Assembly: GCA_030141605.1 (NCBI GenBank)
Contig: JAQGDQ010000452.1
Span: forward strand, 103,580-167,579
Direction of reading: 5' to 3'
Length of the DNA stretch: 64,000 nucleotides
DNA from: Tubiluchus corallicola
Lineage: Eukaryota > Priapulida > Priapulimorpha > Priapulimorphida > Tubiluchidae
In this document: one piece after another, positions 37,171 through 50,016 of the stretch
How the letters are laid out: every line of letters begins with the position of its first letter
Position numbering within the stretch: position 1 is the first letter of the stretch
Notes under the pieces: model-generated
Told to the model about the DNA's origin: nothing
The model's database searches: none
What the model saw: the letters and a program-made list of their open reading frames with translations, nothing else
Made by a program: the position numbers and the translations under genes

Positions 37171-37653
37171 TGTTCAATGCATTTCCGAAATGCAGGTACT
37201 AGTGCCCGTCTAACTAGCGAATCGCGAAATGCATGTAACAGCGAAGAACTAAAGGCGCGAATGTGAAATTGTGTTTGTGTGGTAATAATTCTTGCACGTA
37301 AGTCATTTTTGAAAAATTAGTGTGTTTCCTTTCAATATTTTAAAGAGTAGATTGTTTTGACCTACAGTTTAAGACTGGGTTTTGCTTTAAGGACTTGATG
37401 CATTACTAGCAGAAAATTCTAAAATTAAAAGAATAGACCTATCCAAAAGCGTCTTTCCTACGTTATTCATTTCTAGCGTATGAATTTCAAGAACTAAATT
37501 TTAATTTCATGACTGTAGGTAGTGTCTTTATACCTAGGTATGCAGCATGTAAATTTACCGTGTGAAATGTCTAGTCGTCTATTGTATTTAGCAGCAACAG
37601 TTATCCGTGATATCTTTCAGTTTCTTAGTTGTGTCAGGCGTCTTTGTTCGCTG

Positions 37654-37665
37654 CCACTAGATGGC
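37654..37665 (+). promoter_or_regulatory. CTCF-type motif CCACTAGATGGC
   Basis: Exact fit to the bilaterian CTCF core pattern CCA(C/G)(C/T)AG(A/G)(G/T)GGC. About 200 bp downstream is TGCGCATGCGC at 37858-37868, an NRF-1-type palindrome, in a small CpG-richer patch. Sequence match only. Confidence 0.35.
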
Positions 37666-37967
37666 TCTTCTGAGTTGATTTGAATTGAGCGTTCGTCAAT
37701 AAGAAACAGCAATTTCTAAAACCGCAGGCAATGCAGATAATTTTAAAATTTTGTTGCGCAGTAAGAGCGTAATGCGTGAAGACGCCCACTCTACCTCACC
37801 ACTTCAAATGGAGAGACAGAAATTAGGGAAGTCCTGGCTTTGGAGTGATAACGATTGTGCGCATGCGCTCTACAAATTAAGCCAACGAAGCCACGTTGTG
37901 CATAACGCGTGTCACCAGTGCATTTGCCTGTGTCTAGCTAGGAAAGCTGGAAATTTCTGGTATTTTA

Positions 37968-38246
37968 ATAGAAACTAGTGTGATTCCTGTGGGAACTTTT
38001 CGGCCGTTTTGGGCGCGGAATTTCAGCCTGTAAATCAGTCGATTAGATCTGATAACTAGCAGTCAATTCGTTAGACCGTCTGTCAGTTAGTCAGCTAGTT
38101 AGCCAAACAATCTATGCATTAACCTAGCCAGGCATTGTTTTCACTCGATAATTCTGACAATCAGTCGATCAGTAGGCCATAAAGGCGCACAACTAGGCAT
38201 TTATGGATAAGCCTAGCCAGATAGTCATCCTGTTGACCAATCAGCC
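37968..38246 (+). repeat. 279-bp direct repeat, copy 2 (after exon 2)
   Basis: Partner of 35205-35483, same orientation, 2763 bp apart. CAGTCA-like low-complexity sequence continues past its end to about 38350. Confidence 0.92.
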
Positions 38247-39139
38247 AGGCAGTGGGTGAATCAATGCAGTCATTTAGTCACTTTTAGTAATTCTGTCAGT
38301 CACTCGGTCGGTCGGTCAGCCAGCTAAATGTACATTCACTCAGTCAAATATTTTTAGTTTTGCATACTGCAATCCAGCACATGGCGATGAGAAGTAATTA
38401 CTGTAAATAGTTGTGGTAGGATCGGAATGTAGCTCAGAGTCAAGGGTAATCCTCCATGATGAGCAACTAAAGCGGTAAAGATGTCACAATGTTAGTCAGT
38501 CAGTACATGGGGGTCAGTAAATTGATAATGCTCTTGCATTTTCACGATCATTTTAATTGCGTTTTAATTGCTTCAGTCATTCATCAAGCTGTTCTGTTTT
38601 ATTGCGCTCTAACTATTATTAACTTTTCACTAAGCTGCAGCTGCATTGACAGAGGGCGTTATTGGTAGATTGTTTGTCTGAAAACACTTATCGCTAATTG
38701 CACAGAACTTTTATACGTTCGTGTGCAGACATGTTAGCTGTTAATGTTAGGGTTTTAACTCGGCTCATAAAAGAGTTAATAATGACTATGAAAAAGTTTC
38801 ACTGAATTAGCACCGGGCAGCTGATGATTGAAGTTGCTGATGCTGCTGATGATTGAAGGTTGCTAGTATAGCCAACATTCCCTGAAGTTTGCAAAACAAG
38901 TTCTGTAGCAAGACAATTTTTATGCAACACTCAGTGAGAGTTTACCACTGTGGAATACAGCATTCAGTCGCACGACTTACTTAATGTGTATATGTTTGTA
39001 TAAGTGTACAGAATCTGGGTCCGTTATAAAGCTAATCCTCCCAAGCGAGTCATTGAACCAACAGGGGTGTTTCAGCCATGTTCTGATGTGTTTGCATCCT
39101 CCCTCAGACAGACTCAGGTAAACAACCAAAAAACCATTG

Positions 39140-39260
39140 AGGCGAGGTGCATGGTCCAGTGGTCTCGGACTTGTCTTGGCGGCTTAAGAATAGTGCCAAA
39201 GCTGGTCAGTGAGTGGTTGCTGCTAGTTGAGTGACCTGGTTCGATTCTCAATCTGGGTGG
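39140..39260 (+). repeat. tRNA-derived SINE-like element
   Basis: GTGCATGGTCCAGTGGTCTC resembles a tRNA A box, and CCTGGTTCGATTCTCAATCT is a good B box, but they are about 75 bases apart, more than in a tRNA. The body may continue to about 39540, ending AATAATGATGATTACAG. Confidence 0.5.
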
Positions 39261-39669
39261 TTTCGTTTGTTATCCTAGGTAAGAATAACTCTTTCGGCTG
39301 AGTTGCTCATTCTAGAGGTATAGCCTTGATAACGAATCATGTTCCGGTCCCACCACAACATCCATTGGATTCCGAATTGTACAAAAAAGAATGCAACTGT
39401 CTAAAGTTAGTATCCAACTCAGCGACATTGCCCATCCATTCATAGACTGGGCTCTGCATTCTTGACTTCAGTTGCTAAGTACACACTCTGACCATTTGGC
39501 TGCTCACTCCCCTCATATGTGTTGTGAATAATGATGATTACAGGCCGATTATCTATAACGGCGGAAACGTTTGAGAAAAGTCTGTGATTTTTTTACTGTA
39601 AGTCCAGTCAACGACTGCCCCAGTTGAAACAGTTTTATAAACGGTGTGGCAACGGACCGTAGTTTCCCC

Positions 39670-39735
39670 ATATCTGCCATGTGTATGTGTATGTGTATGA
39701 GTATGTGCATGTGTATGTGCATGTGCATGTGTAAT
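39670..39735. repeat. TG-rich microsatellite (TGTATG/TGCATG)
   Basis: Short TGTGTA/TGTGCA repeats; frames across it are His/Met-rich artefacts. Confidence 0.85.
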
Positions 39736-40808
39736 TTCGCGTGCTTCATAGTATACTCTGCTGCCAGCTGCTTTCATGTATGATGACTTTATTTCCAGTC
39801 TGTATTAAGAACTTACCTTCCACACTTTATATTTGCATTAATTATTTTTCTAATTTTATGGTTAATTAGTGATTTTTCCAAGTGTTTTCTCAATAATTGG
39901 CACGTCAGAATCGTTTTATTGCAATTTATGCAAGCGTATGTGAATTGCTGCATGGATGCGCTTTGGATGTGTGTTTGTTCTTGCATCCGCATCACGTGTA
40001 GGCGCCAAATAAGGACAAAATCGATTAACTTCTGGTCCTTTTATCTTCTGCCTGGAATGCAGGCAATTACGCCAAACTTCTGTTTACTTTTCAGCTTCTC
40101 GGGATTGTTTATCACTTAGCTGTCTTACAATTAATTAGTTCTTCATTCTCAGTTCTACACCTTAAGCATGCGCAGATAGTTTGTAGCTATTCTCTAGCTG
40201 GCGTAACCAAAACCAGCTCGGATCAGATCTCTTTGACAAAATCAAGGTTGCATTCGTATTCGACCCAGTCATTTCAACACTTTCAGTCGGAAAAATGACG
40301 GATCGGGTCGGTATCAAAGGTAACGTACAGAAAGTTCAGCTCATTTGGGCAATACGTACTGCTTTTCAATCTTTGTAAACTTGAATCATGGCTTGAGACG
40401 AGTACAGGGGTTCTGCAGGGAGGTTTTCTTAGTCTGTTTTTGTTTTCACTAGTTATTTCAGACTGAATTTGTTCAGATTTTTGAGTGTTTTAATGAGTCG
40501 TTTAAAATCTTCTACGAGATGATGTTCTACGAGTCCAGACAGTCATTACACGTAGATTATTAGCATTAAAGACATGGCTTTAAATTGAATTTTCATCATG
40601 ACGCTCCCCCTGCCCCATCAAGTACCCTTGCCAATTTTTCTGCTGTTTTGACGTATTACACATCGCACGCATTAGTGCATGCGTGCTTCTTGTACATCTA
40701 TTAGCCAAGGTAATAGCGGATTATGTTTTCGTAAACACGTGTTCAAAACATGGCTTCCTTTCATCTTACCGCAATCTCCTTTACCGAGGATAAAAATCTT
40801 CTTTCTAA

Positions 40809-40994
40809 TTGTCATCCTCAGCATCCCTGTCTCGGTTTGTACGCTCACGCAAGCGTCCAGCCGAAGATGTTTTCCGGGAAGGGATTAGCATCAACCCTTC
40901 TTCTGCAGATGACGATAATCCGGATTTGTGTTTTAATATTCCCGGTTTTTCTGATCATCCTTCGTCTGATATTCGTCGTCTGAATACATATTGA
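40809..40994 (+). other. Unidentified coding-like frame, possible terminal exon
   Basis: After a possible acceptor (TTGTCATCCTCAG, ending 40821) a frame stays open to TGA at 40992-40994. It reads SRFVRSRKRPAEDVFREGIS and later NPDLCFNIPGFSDHPSSDI, balanced in charge and unlike the AT-rich noise around it. AATAAA-like signals follow at about 41158 and 41199. The entry phase (one base needed before it) does not match PKA RI exon 2, so it does not fit as an alternative end of that gene by simple splicing. No family recognised; it could be an exon of a nested gene, a retrocopy remnant or chance. Confidence 0.3.
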
Positions 40995-41447
40995 ATGTGT
41001 TTGTGGAGTATGTTGTAATCGTTTCTGGAAACCTAGGGCTTCATTCACACTATAATTGCGCTCACGCAGTTTCCTGTAGAAATAACGACAAAAACCAGTG
41101 CAACAGGTAGGGAAATTAGGCATTGCAGAGACATTATTAAAAGTATGAAAGCCAAGCAATAAAGGTAATTTGTTCCTCATCAAAAAATGTACTTAGTAAA
41201 TAAACGGAGCTGTCTTGCACAGATAAGCTTTGCTGGGTGATACATCATACTGATTATAGTGGCATGTGCTGCCAAATTCAGAAAAACTGTTTATTAGTTT
41301 CTTGATTTTTATGAAATTCGTATAATTGCTACGAAAATTCGCCAGGATTCGAAGAAACTTACATAGCATGATGGTAGTCTACTGTTAACATTCAACACGT
41401 TATGATACATGACGTGATATGTGACACGAAATGACATAATATATGAA

Positions 41448-41690
41448 ATGAAGTGATGTGATGTGATGTGATGTGACGTGATGTGACGTGACGTGACGTG
41501 ATGTGATGTGATGTGATGTGATGTGATGTGATGTGATGATATGATATGGTATGATATGATATGATATGATATGATATGATATGATATGATATGATATGAT
41601 ATGATATGATATGATATGATATGATATGATATGATATGATATGATATATGATATGATATGATATGACATGACACGACATAACAATGCCTT
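41448..41690. repeat. Pentanucleotide satellite (GATGT then GATAT units)
   Basis: A block of GTGAT/GTGAC units (41448-41538) passes into a long, nearly perfect run of GATAT units (to about 41665). A 5-bp unit without stops on the minus strand creates three long His/Ile/Ser/Tyr frames that are not genes. Confidence 0.95.
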
Positions 41691-43029
41691 TAACTTGAGT
41701 TGAACAGATGTCACGTCATGTTTCTACTAAATGGAACTACTGTATTTAGGTGTTGTCAACGTCTGTAAACTACAAGCCTGATTTTGTTACTTTGTCTCTT
41801 TCTTTACTTTTTTGGAAAAAAAGAATATGAAAAGACCTACTGATTGGACGGTACCTAAAATTCCCGGTGAGCGGACAGAAATTCATGTCATTTCAAAATG
41901 CAATTGACACAATATGATTACTCGCGAAATTGCACTTTATGAAGCGCTATTTTCCCGAAACCTCGAATCTACTAGCCGAGTCGAGATTTTTGATGCATTA
42001 GATGTTGAGCAAATGTGTTCTTAAATTGGTACATTGTTAACCACTCGGGAAGACATTGCTTATTTTTCAAAATGACCGCGAGCTTTTTGCCCTGATGAAG
42101 CAGTAATTGCCAATCTCGTGACCTTTAAATCGGCCAGCCTTGAGACATTCAAGAAAATTGTGTTTTCATCAGGTTTTAACCACCGCAAATTAAATTACTA
42201 TATCGTCTCAATTTCTTTTCATATTATTCTTATCACTCGTTTATTATGCATTAGTAATTGCGCGCGTAATTAAATGTCTGCATTCCCGTTCCTGTAAAAA
42301 TTTTATTGTCTTCTGGATATTATTGTGAAATATTGTTCGACTGAGGAAACTAATTTGATTTTCTGCAGAAGATGAAGATAATAAAAATGATGGAATAGGA
42401 GATTTATAATGAAAAGCCATTATGATCTGTAGCTTCCAATAGTAACTAGTTAGAAACTGTTTACGGTTTAGATATGATTTTCCTTTTTTTTGCTTTTATT
42501 TATTTATTTGTTTGTTTATTTTAACTACCTGGACACCTGTTTTAATTTTGTGTTTGCATGAACTTTATTTATCATGTAATATGTAAATTTATAATTATTG
42601 TAAACGTAAAATGTATAGTTATAAGTTCATGTTATGATCACGATATGAAAAATTACATGCCGGCATTAATTATTTGTATTATGCTAAGTGAGAATATATA
42701 TCATCTTCACTGCTACTCTTTGTTGCTGCTTTTATGTTCTCAGAATCTCTGTTCACTGGTCGTTCGTCTGTTCGTCAGTACTGATCTTTCTGTTGCAGAG
42801 TAAGTGCTAATTTATTCAGTATTTTCTCTCCGACCGCTTATCTGTGGAATTCTAGCAGAAAATTGTTTCTAGTTAAGTTATTAAGCAAGATTTTATTCCC
42901 AGCCAGTGAGTGTCAAGTCAGTTAAGTACAGCCTTACTCGCTTAAAGAAATATGTTAAGAGATGATTCTTATCATTTGTCATATTGATTATGGTATCTCT
43001 AGTGGTGTTTGTGGCCTGTGCCAGTTTGT

Positions 43030-43500
43030 AATGTTACCCAAAAAATTGGGCAAGTATAGAATTATCGGTTCCGTTTACCTGTCCATTTGTTGTTTCACTT
43101 TTTCTCGGCCATGGAGTATTCCCCCAATGGGTTACCCAAAGTTACCTAAAAAAGTAGACAGCTATAGAATGACCGGATGTACCTGTCGTCACTTTTTCTC
43201 GGCCCTGGCGTAGCGTTGAAAGTTGATACCTCGCACAGAATTAGGGCACAAATTCGGAGCCTATCAATTGGTGTAGTTGGAGAAGTTGGTGTAGATTTGA
43301 ATATTTTACAATTTTTAAAATATACCTACCCCTGTAACAAACCTATGTGCGCCGCGACTACAGAATTATCGGTTCCATCTGTCCGTCCATTTGTCCGTCT
43401 CTCCGTCTGTCGCCAGTGTTTTTAGACTGTGGAGTTAATCGGGAAGTTGTTACCTCGGACAGTTGTAGGGTGTGGTTGAAGCTCGAACCCTATGAATTTT
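43030..43500. repeat. Diverged repeats with TATAGAATTATCGGTTCC and CTGTCCGTCC motifs
   Basis: Three related passages (about 43040, 43145 and 43360) share AGAATTATCGGTTCC or AGAATGACCGGATGTACC, then CTGTCC-type pyrimidine motifs and TTTCTCGGCC(A/C)TGG or a diverged equivalent. They are old tandem or nested copies; limits are approximate. Confidence 0.55.
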
Positions 43501-43920
43501 GAGGTCAACTGGCTAAGATTTGATTTTTTTACAATTTTTCGAAACTTTGCATATAACAAACTTCTGTAGCTAATAAGTCCGCTGTTCAGCTGTACGTGAT
43601 TGATAAGCACCAGTATGATAGCTAAGTCAATTATGATGCATTAGGAAGGTGCAGATAAAAATAATCACTGACATATGTTATGCAGAAAACTCATTTTTGT
43701 GGTAGACTTCCTGTACTTTGTTATGTTAAACCCACAGGATATTATAGTGGCCAGTGATTTTTCTCGTGCATGTCTGTATCAAACTTTAGATTTTCATTTA
43801 AAGTTTTCAACGCAGGCGCGTTGCATTGAATTCTAACTTCATGTTCTATAACGGTAGAAATCCTCCTTCACAGAAATTTAGTATTATTTTATGTGTTAGT
43901 GGAGAAAATACACCTTTGCG

Positions 43921-44267
43921 GTAGTTTGAAGGTATGTCGATCTCATTGGGGCAACTGTTCCCCTGTAATGAGGGCTCTCTGGTTTCATTCTGGTATTACA
44001 CTGTAGTAGTTTCATGGTATGTCGATCTCATTGGGGCAACTCTTTCCTTGTACTGAGGGCTCTGTGGTTTCATTCTGGTATTACAATGTAGTAGTTTCGA
44101 GGTATGTCGATCTCATTGGGGCAACTCTTCCCTTGTACTGAGGGCTCTCTGGTTTCATTCTGCTATTACACTGTAGTAGTTTGAAGGTATGTCGATTTGA
44201 TTGGGGCAACTCTTCCGCTGTACTGAGGGCTCTCTGGTTTCATTCTGGTATTACACTGTAGTAGTTT
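43921..44267. repeat. 85-bp tandem repeat, four copies
   Basis: Units start GTAGTTT at 43921, 44006, 44091 and 44176, exactly 85 bp apart, with a partial fifth at 44261. Each contains GGTATGTCGAT, ATTGGGGCAACT and GAGGGCTCT. Confidence 0.95.
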
Positions 44268-46908
44268 AGGAATTTACAGTTGCTGCGCACTTTGCCTATT
44301 ATGCAAATTGTGCAAATCATGGAAACATAATTGTCATTAATGAGTAATGAGTGTTGATTGGCACTTAATGCAGTTAACACAACCAGTAATACTATTTCTG
44401 ACATCAGTCTGTGCAGTAATTATCTTAGCATTCACAGCGCTGCAATGAAGATCGTCTAGATTCTAGACTTTGTGCTGTGAAAGTACATCAAGTTCTTCTG
44501 TAATCTTCTTATAGTCAAGTGGACAGACGTTTTCTCTCTGACAGCAGATACTTGTCATCGTGTATTACTATTAACCAAACTGATGGTGGGCTTCTTTCTC
44601 GGCTTCTTTGTCCCCAATTACCCGCTAATGCTTTCACATTTTCTTGGTTATTCTTATAATAACATTGAGTGTACTTCATTTACAATACGCGTCCCTGTAG
44701 ATGGAAGTACTCCACCAGTACATTATAATTAGATATCCGCAGCATATGTAGAAGAATTGTGTGGCCAAGCTTACTGTTAAATGCAGAACTTACAGAATTT
44801 ATTCGACTAACGCGTTTCAACGTGTTTCGGCTGATTTTTGCATGCGCGGGTTCGACGCAGCACTTGGTTAGTAACTTGGTAATGCCAGTTTAAATACATT
44901 GTAAGTGATAAAGTATCGTTAGCGTTGTCATACTTCTGTAAACATGTACATTGGGTATAAAGTATATGAGAACGTAGTTAACCTTGGCTGTCTGGTAAAA
45001 CTATGCTAAGTACTGTTACCCAAACGGCAATGTTACATTTTTTTATACGAATCACCTTAAACAGAAGCCATTGGCTACTCAAGGTAAGGCGCTACAGTGG
45101 AGAACCGAAAATGAGAACGCAAGTCCAGGAAAATAGAATTTAAATAATCGTTTAGCTATGGGAGTTATCTGTCTTTTTTCAGTCTCTGTCATTGTTCTTA
45201 TTTTCTTCCAGTGTGTGTTCGTCAAGTGTCTTATTCTTCAACTACTTCCGTCTCTGCTTCCTTGAAATCTTCACTTTATTTGCTACCTCTTGTCCATCGT
45301 GGGCGTGGCGTAATTACACGTGTCTTGATGTACGAAGAAGCCCAGTGGCCAGAGTTGCTTCTAGCTGCGTTGTCAACTGGTTCACCGGTGGAGACAAGGC
45401 GCAAAATGGCTTCATTTACTAGTCTGAATTGACTGTTGGCAAGTTTTCTTATCGTGTGAATTTTCGCTGCTTCTTCTTACCTGTTTGAAAGTGAGAGTGA
45501 GACAATGTGCTTTCAGTTAAGTAGTAATTAGCGGATCTGTAAGAGTCTGATTTGTCGTGTTTATTAAAGCGCCTCAATGTCTTGTGAAATGGCTTCATTT
45601 GATAATGGGATGCTAATGGAGAAAACTTGGGAAGTAAGTACGAAAGGTCTAACAAAAGTCCTTTTATAGTTGCAGTCTATTTGTTAATGAACTAAGAAAG
45701 CCAGCCTCACTAAATATGTACTTGCACAATTAATGTAGCTGAACAATTGTTAGTATACTGAAATTTAAAGGAAACGATAAGTCACTTAGCATGCTGGGTT
45801 TATTTTACTGTTATCACTTATAATTATAATGTTGAAATTTGCAAAAAACTGCCTGTAAAGCATAAAGTTAATTTATGTACTACTACTACTGCTGTATAGA
45901 AATTTTCAGGAATGGTGATAGCCGCCATTCACTCTAAAAGTATGACGTATAGCTGGCGGACTTCGTGACTTTTCGTAAGCACAACGTGGCTTTGGCTTTC
46001 CGTAAGTGCTAATTCAAACTTCTGCAGCTTACCTATTGTTCGTACAATATTATCACAAAATTAGCTGTCTATTTTTTTGTAAAGATTTATACTTTTGGTG
46101 GAAATTGACAGTGCACTACTTTTCTCAGCCGATGAACGACGTCACTGGTGGACGAATGGGCCTTCAAAATGTGAGTGCCCAAGCGTGAAATGATGGCAAG
46201 ATTTGCAACTTTAAAGTGATCTTACTAATTACACCAGCTGCTTATCACACCTTTACTTATAAATTCTAACATTTTTCGCAAAATTTCAAGCAAGTCTGAT
46301 TTCCAAGAACGCTTTGCCTTTCTTTCAAGACATATAGGGAAATGCTGTTTTTGTTATGTTTTGTTCCGTTTTTTTGTTATAGTTGCACGAGTTTTGTGGT
46401 TTTACAGTTGGTTTTTGTCAATTGGTCTATTGTGTTAATGGTAGCGTAAGTTTATCTCTTCATGGCATATCTCAAAACATTCTGGGGCAAAATATACTCA
46501 AAAATATTTGATCGCTTTGTTAGGTAGGTAAACTCCTCAAGTGGCATAAAAGTCCTGCTGTAGAATTTGGGAACTAATGTTTCATGTTACCTGTTATTTT
46601 GGATCTTTGGCAACTGCTTTGATTTTGTGATAAACATTTTGTGCTAATAGAAATTCTGCCATTACGCCTGTAAACACACATTTTTTGTGAAGCATGGCAT
46701 GTTCCATTTTGACCACTGGTCATTCTTTATTTTTCTATGTGTGCTTACAATTTCTCCTCCATTTTGGATTGGCTTAACTGCATATACAAGAAAAGAGTTA
46801 CTCAGTTACTTTGGCTTCTGCAGCCTCTTTGCTTTCTTATTCTACACCCAACAAATATATCATTAGCCGGCTTAACATACCTCGATTAGCAACAAAGAAG
46901 GTGATTAC

Positions 46909-47795
46909 TTGCATGTGCACTCTACAGGTCAGTGCTGCAAAATTCTAATTATCCATAGTTGCACGTGCACTCTACAGGTCAGTACTGCAAAATTCTAATT
47001 ATCCATAGTTGCACGTGCACTCTGCATGTCAGTACTGCAAAATTCTAATTTTCCATAGTTGCACGTGCACTCTATAGGTCAGTACTGCAAAATTCTAATT
47101 TTCCATAGTTGCACGTGCACTCTACAGGTCAGTACTGAAAAATTCTAATTATCCATAGTTGCACGTGCACTCTGCAGGTCAGTACTGCAAAATTCTAATT
47201 ATCCATAGTTGCACGTGCACTCTGCAGGTCAGTACTGCAAAATTCTAATTATCCATAGTTGCACGTGCATTCTATAGGTCAGTACTGCAAAATTCTAATT
47301 TTCCATAGTTGCACGTGCACTCTACAGGTCAGTACTGCAAAATTCTAATTATCCGTAGTTGCACGTGCACTCTACAGGTCAGTACTGTAAAATTCTAATT
47401 ATCCGTAGTTGCACGTGCATTCTACAGGTCAGTACTGCAAAATTCTAATTATCCGTAGTTGCACGTGCACTCTACAGGTCAGTAGTGCAAAATTCTAATT
47501 ATCCGTAGTTGCACGTGCACTCTACAGGTCAGTAGTGCAAAATTCTAATTATCCGTAGTTGCACGTGCACTCTACAGGTCAGTACTGCAAAATTCCAATT
47601 ATCCATAGTTGCACGTGCACTCTACAGGTCAGTACTGCAAAATTCTAATTATCCATAGTTGCACGTGCGCTCTACAGTTGCACATGCACTCTACACATTG
47701 TGTTGCAAATTTCTATTTATCGATAGTTGCACATGCACTATACAGTTAGTACTGCAAAATCTAATTATCCATAGTTGCACATGCACCCTACAGTC
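46909..47795. repeat. 50-bp minisatellite carrying an E-box in nearly every unit
   Basis: Fifteen units of exactly 50 bp run from 46909 to 47658, then diverged units continue to about 47795. Each reads TTGCACGTGCACTCTACAGG, then TCAGTACTGCAAAATTC and TAATTATCCATAG. From the second unit on, every unit includes the palindrome CACGTG; the first has CATGTG. Confidence 0.95.
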
Positions 47796-49060
47796 TGCGC
47801 ATATGATATTCCCAAATTCCCGAATGTCAACAGCTCTAAACGTAATGTATGATCTTCAAACCTCTATTAGCTTCAGACGTCGTCCTCCCTTACACATGCA
47901 TATAGGCTCATGCTCTGGACCTACACTAACTAATTTAATTAAGAATTTGATGACATCTTTATTGCCACTATTGAGTGCTGTGATTAAAATTACAAGTAAC
48001 TTTGCCCCCATTGCTGGCATGATTTAATTTACATCAAAGTCCCCGGGAGAGTAAAATTGAGCACACATTTAATATGATTTTGAAGAGATGACACAATCGT
48101 GTCATCAGAATTGATGTAAAACTAGTTGCACCATCAGCTCTTTGATTCTTGATAACAGAAAATCAGCCTTGGAAACTGGCCGTCCCATGTCACGCCAAGT
48201 GCCTAGATTAATCTAATTGATTTCTTAATTGCAACATCGCGTGTGCTGTAAATCTCAAATCTGGGATGTCTGAATACATTCCTGTTCTCAGCAACCTCTA
48301 ACATAGAAACAGAAACAGTCAAGAATTGGTTCGTCAACATTCACGTCTATAATAACTATCTGTACATCAGCACGGTTTGTTAGAATTTAGAGAATCATTT
48401 CGATTCTATTACCATTGTGGTTCTGGCAAGTCTAACTGCAATGTAGGTTTATGAGAGACCTTCAGAACAAGTAGCTTCGCTGCAGCTAATCTCACACTTG
48501 GTGCATTTAATTGCATGAATAGCCTGTCATTTACACAAGTGCACACACTCTTAAGACTCATCCACATTGATTAGGCTTGTGTGGCTTCTCTCTGATCTGT
48601 TCAGCATTAAATAGCCAATCACTACTTAAATCAGCAGGGCTGGAATAATTGGGTAACATCCTTTGATGTAGATGCTGCAATTAATGCAACTACAGGGCCA
48701 CAAGCGTGTTTTGCACCTGGCTAACATATAGAAAATAACACAAACGTATTAATTAGAGTGTATTAAGGCATTTATACTCTTTGCTGCTTGCTGGTCTGAT
48801 TCTATCTGAGTTAACATGAAAATTTTACCTGATTTAATAAAGAACTTCCCCAATGAAGAAATCAATAGACACGATGTATCTATCACAATGAACAATCTTC
48901 ACTCTTCGAGTAAAAGATGAAAACAGAACAAAAACTTGCAGAAGAGCTATAAACTAATTTTTTGAACTTTTGTCTTTATTATAACAACACTGTCACTAAC
49001 AGAAAAACATGAGAGTGCTATATAGTGCTAATTGTGCAGTCTTAGTAACGCCAGATAAGT

Positions 49061-49302
49061 GACGAAAAGTACATCAGAAGTTTACCTGAGTTAAGATAAT
49101 ATTTACAGTATTCACAGCACAAACTACATGTATAGTTTTATAGCACATGGCTTAAATAAATACATTTACCATAGCCAATGACGATAAAGTACATCAGAAG
49201 TTTACCTGAGTTAAAATAATATCTACAGTATTCACAGCACAAACTACATGTATAGTTTTATAGCACATGGCTTAAGTAAATACATTTACTGTAGCCAATG
49301 AC
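49061..49302. repeat. 120-bp tandem duplication
   Basis: ACATCAGAAGTTTACCTGAG occurs at 49071 and 49191, and the copies run on to TAGCCAATGAC with few differences. Confidence 0.92.
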
Positions 49303-50016
49303 AAACAGTTAAGAAAAAACCTTATAGTATTCGCAGTTTGAGCCAAATTATATTAGCAAGTTGGAACTGTTAAAAATGCACTAATTACTAACTTATTTAC
49401 TAACGCGTGATTCCCATTTGAGTCTGTAGATTGATTCATAAGGTTGCAGCATCTCTGATAAGTGACACACAAAACATAAGAGTGACTCTGGATTTAGCAA
49501 AAAGAAAAAAACAAATGACCTTCAAGATCCTATTAACCAGTTGCGTTTCTAGTTAGTCAACTGTTTTTTCTTGAAGGTTGCTTGTGAAAAAGAGACCTTA
49601 GCAACAAATCAACTAAATGGTTTAGTTCTTCTCGAGTTTTGTTGGCTGTTTGAAAGCTTTCGCTTGGTTAAATTGGACATCTGACATATCAGTTCTACAC
49701 ATCTCACGCATCAGTGTTACATATCTGACAAGTCAGTTTAAGTTTGACAGTTACTACAGTAATGTTACTGCTACTCTGAACACTATAATCATCAGCAGAC
49801 TTGTGATTACTGAAATATCATCATTTTTGTCTTTTTAAATGTGTTGGCATCATTTTGTAGGATTAAACTGATAACTGAGGATTAAGAAGTATTTCTCCAG
49901 TTTGCTTGTCTTGTTTTGTAGAAATTCATCTGAATGCATTTGTTAGTTCGTTTCAAAAACAAAAGCAGGAGATTCTGATATGACAAAAATTTAATTTGTC
50001 TTGTTTAGCACATTAA

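Noticed and set aside
41309-41714. Three overlapping minus-strand frames rich in His, Ile, Ser and Tyr
   Set aside because: They read the GATAT/GATGT pentanucleotide satellite.
45211-45432. 73-codon plus-strand frame (VHRGRGVITRVLMYEEAQW...)
   Set aside because: It looks slightly coding-like but has no ATG near its start, no clear acceptor and no recognised family; tRNA-like boxes in it are too weak to call.
46909-47795. Regularly spaced repeats resembling a CRISPR array
   Set aside because: The whole 50-bp unit is repeated with no unique spacers, and the DNA is eukaryotic; it is a minisatellite.
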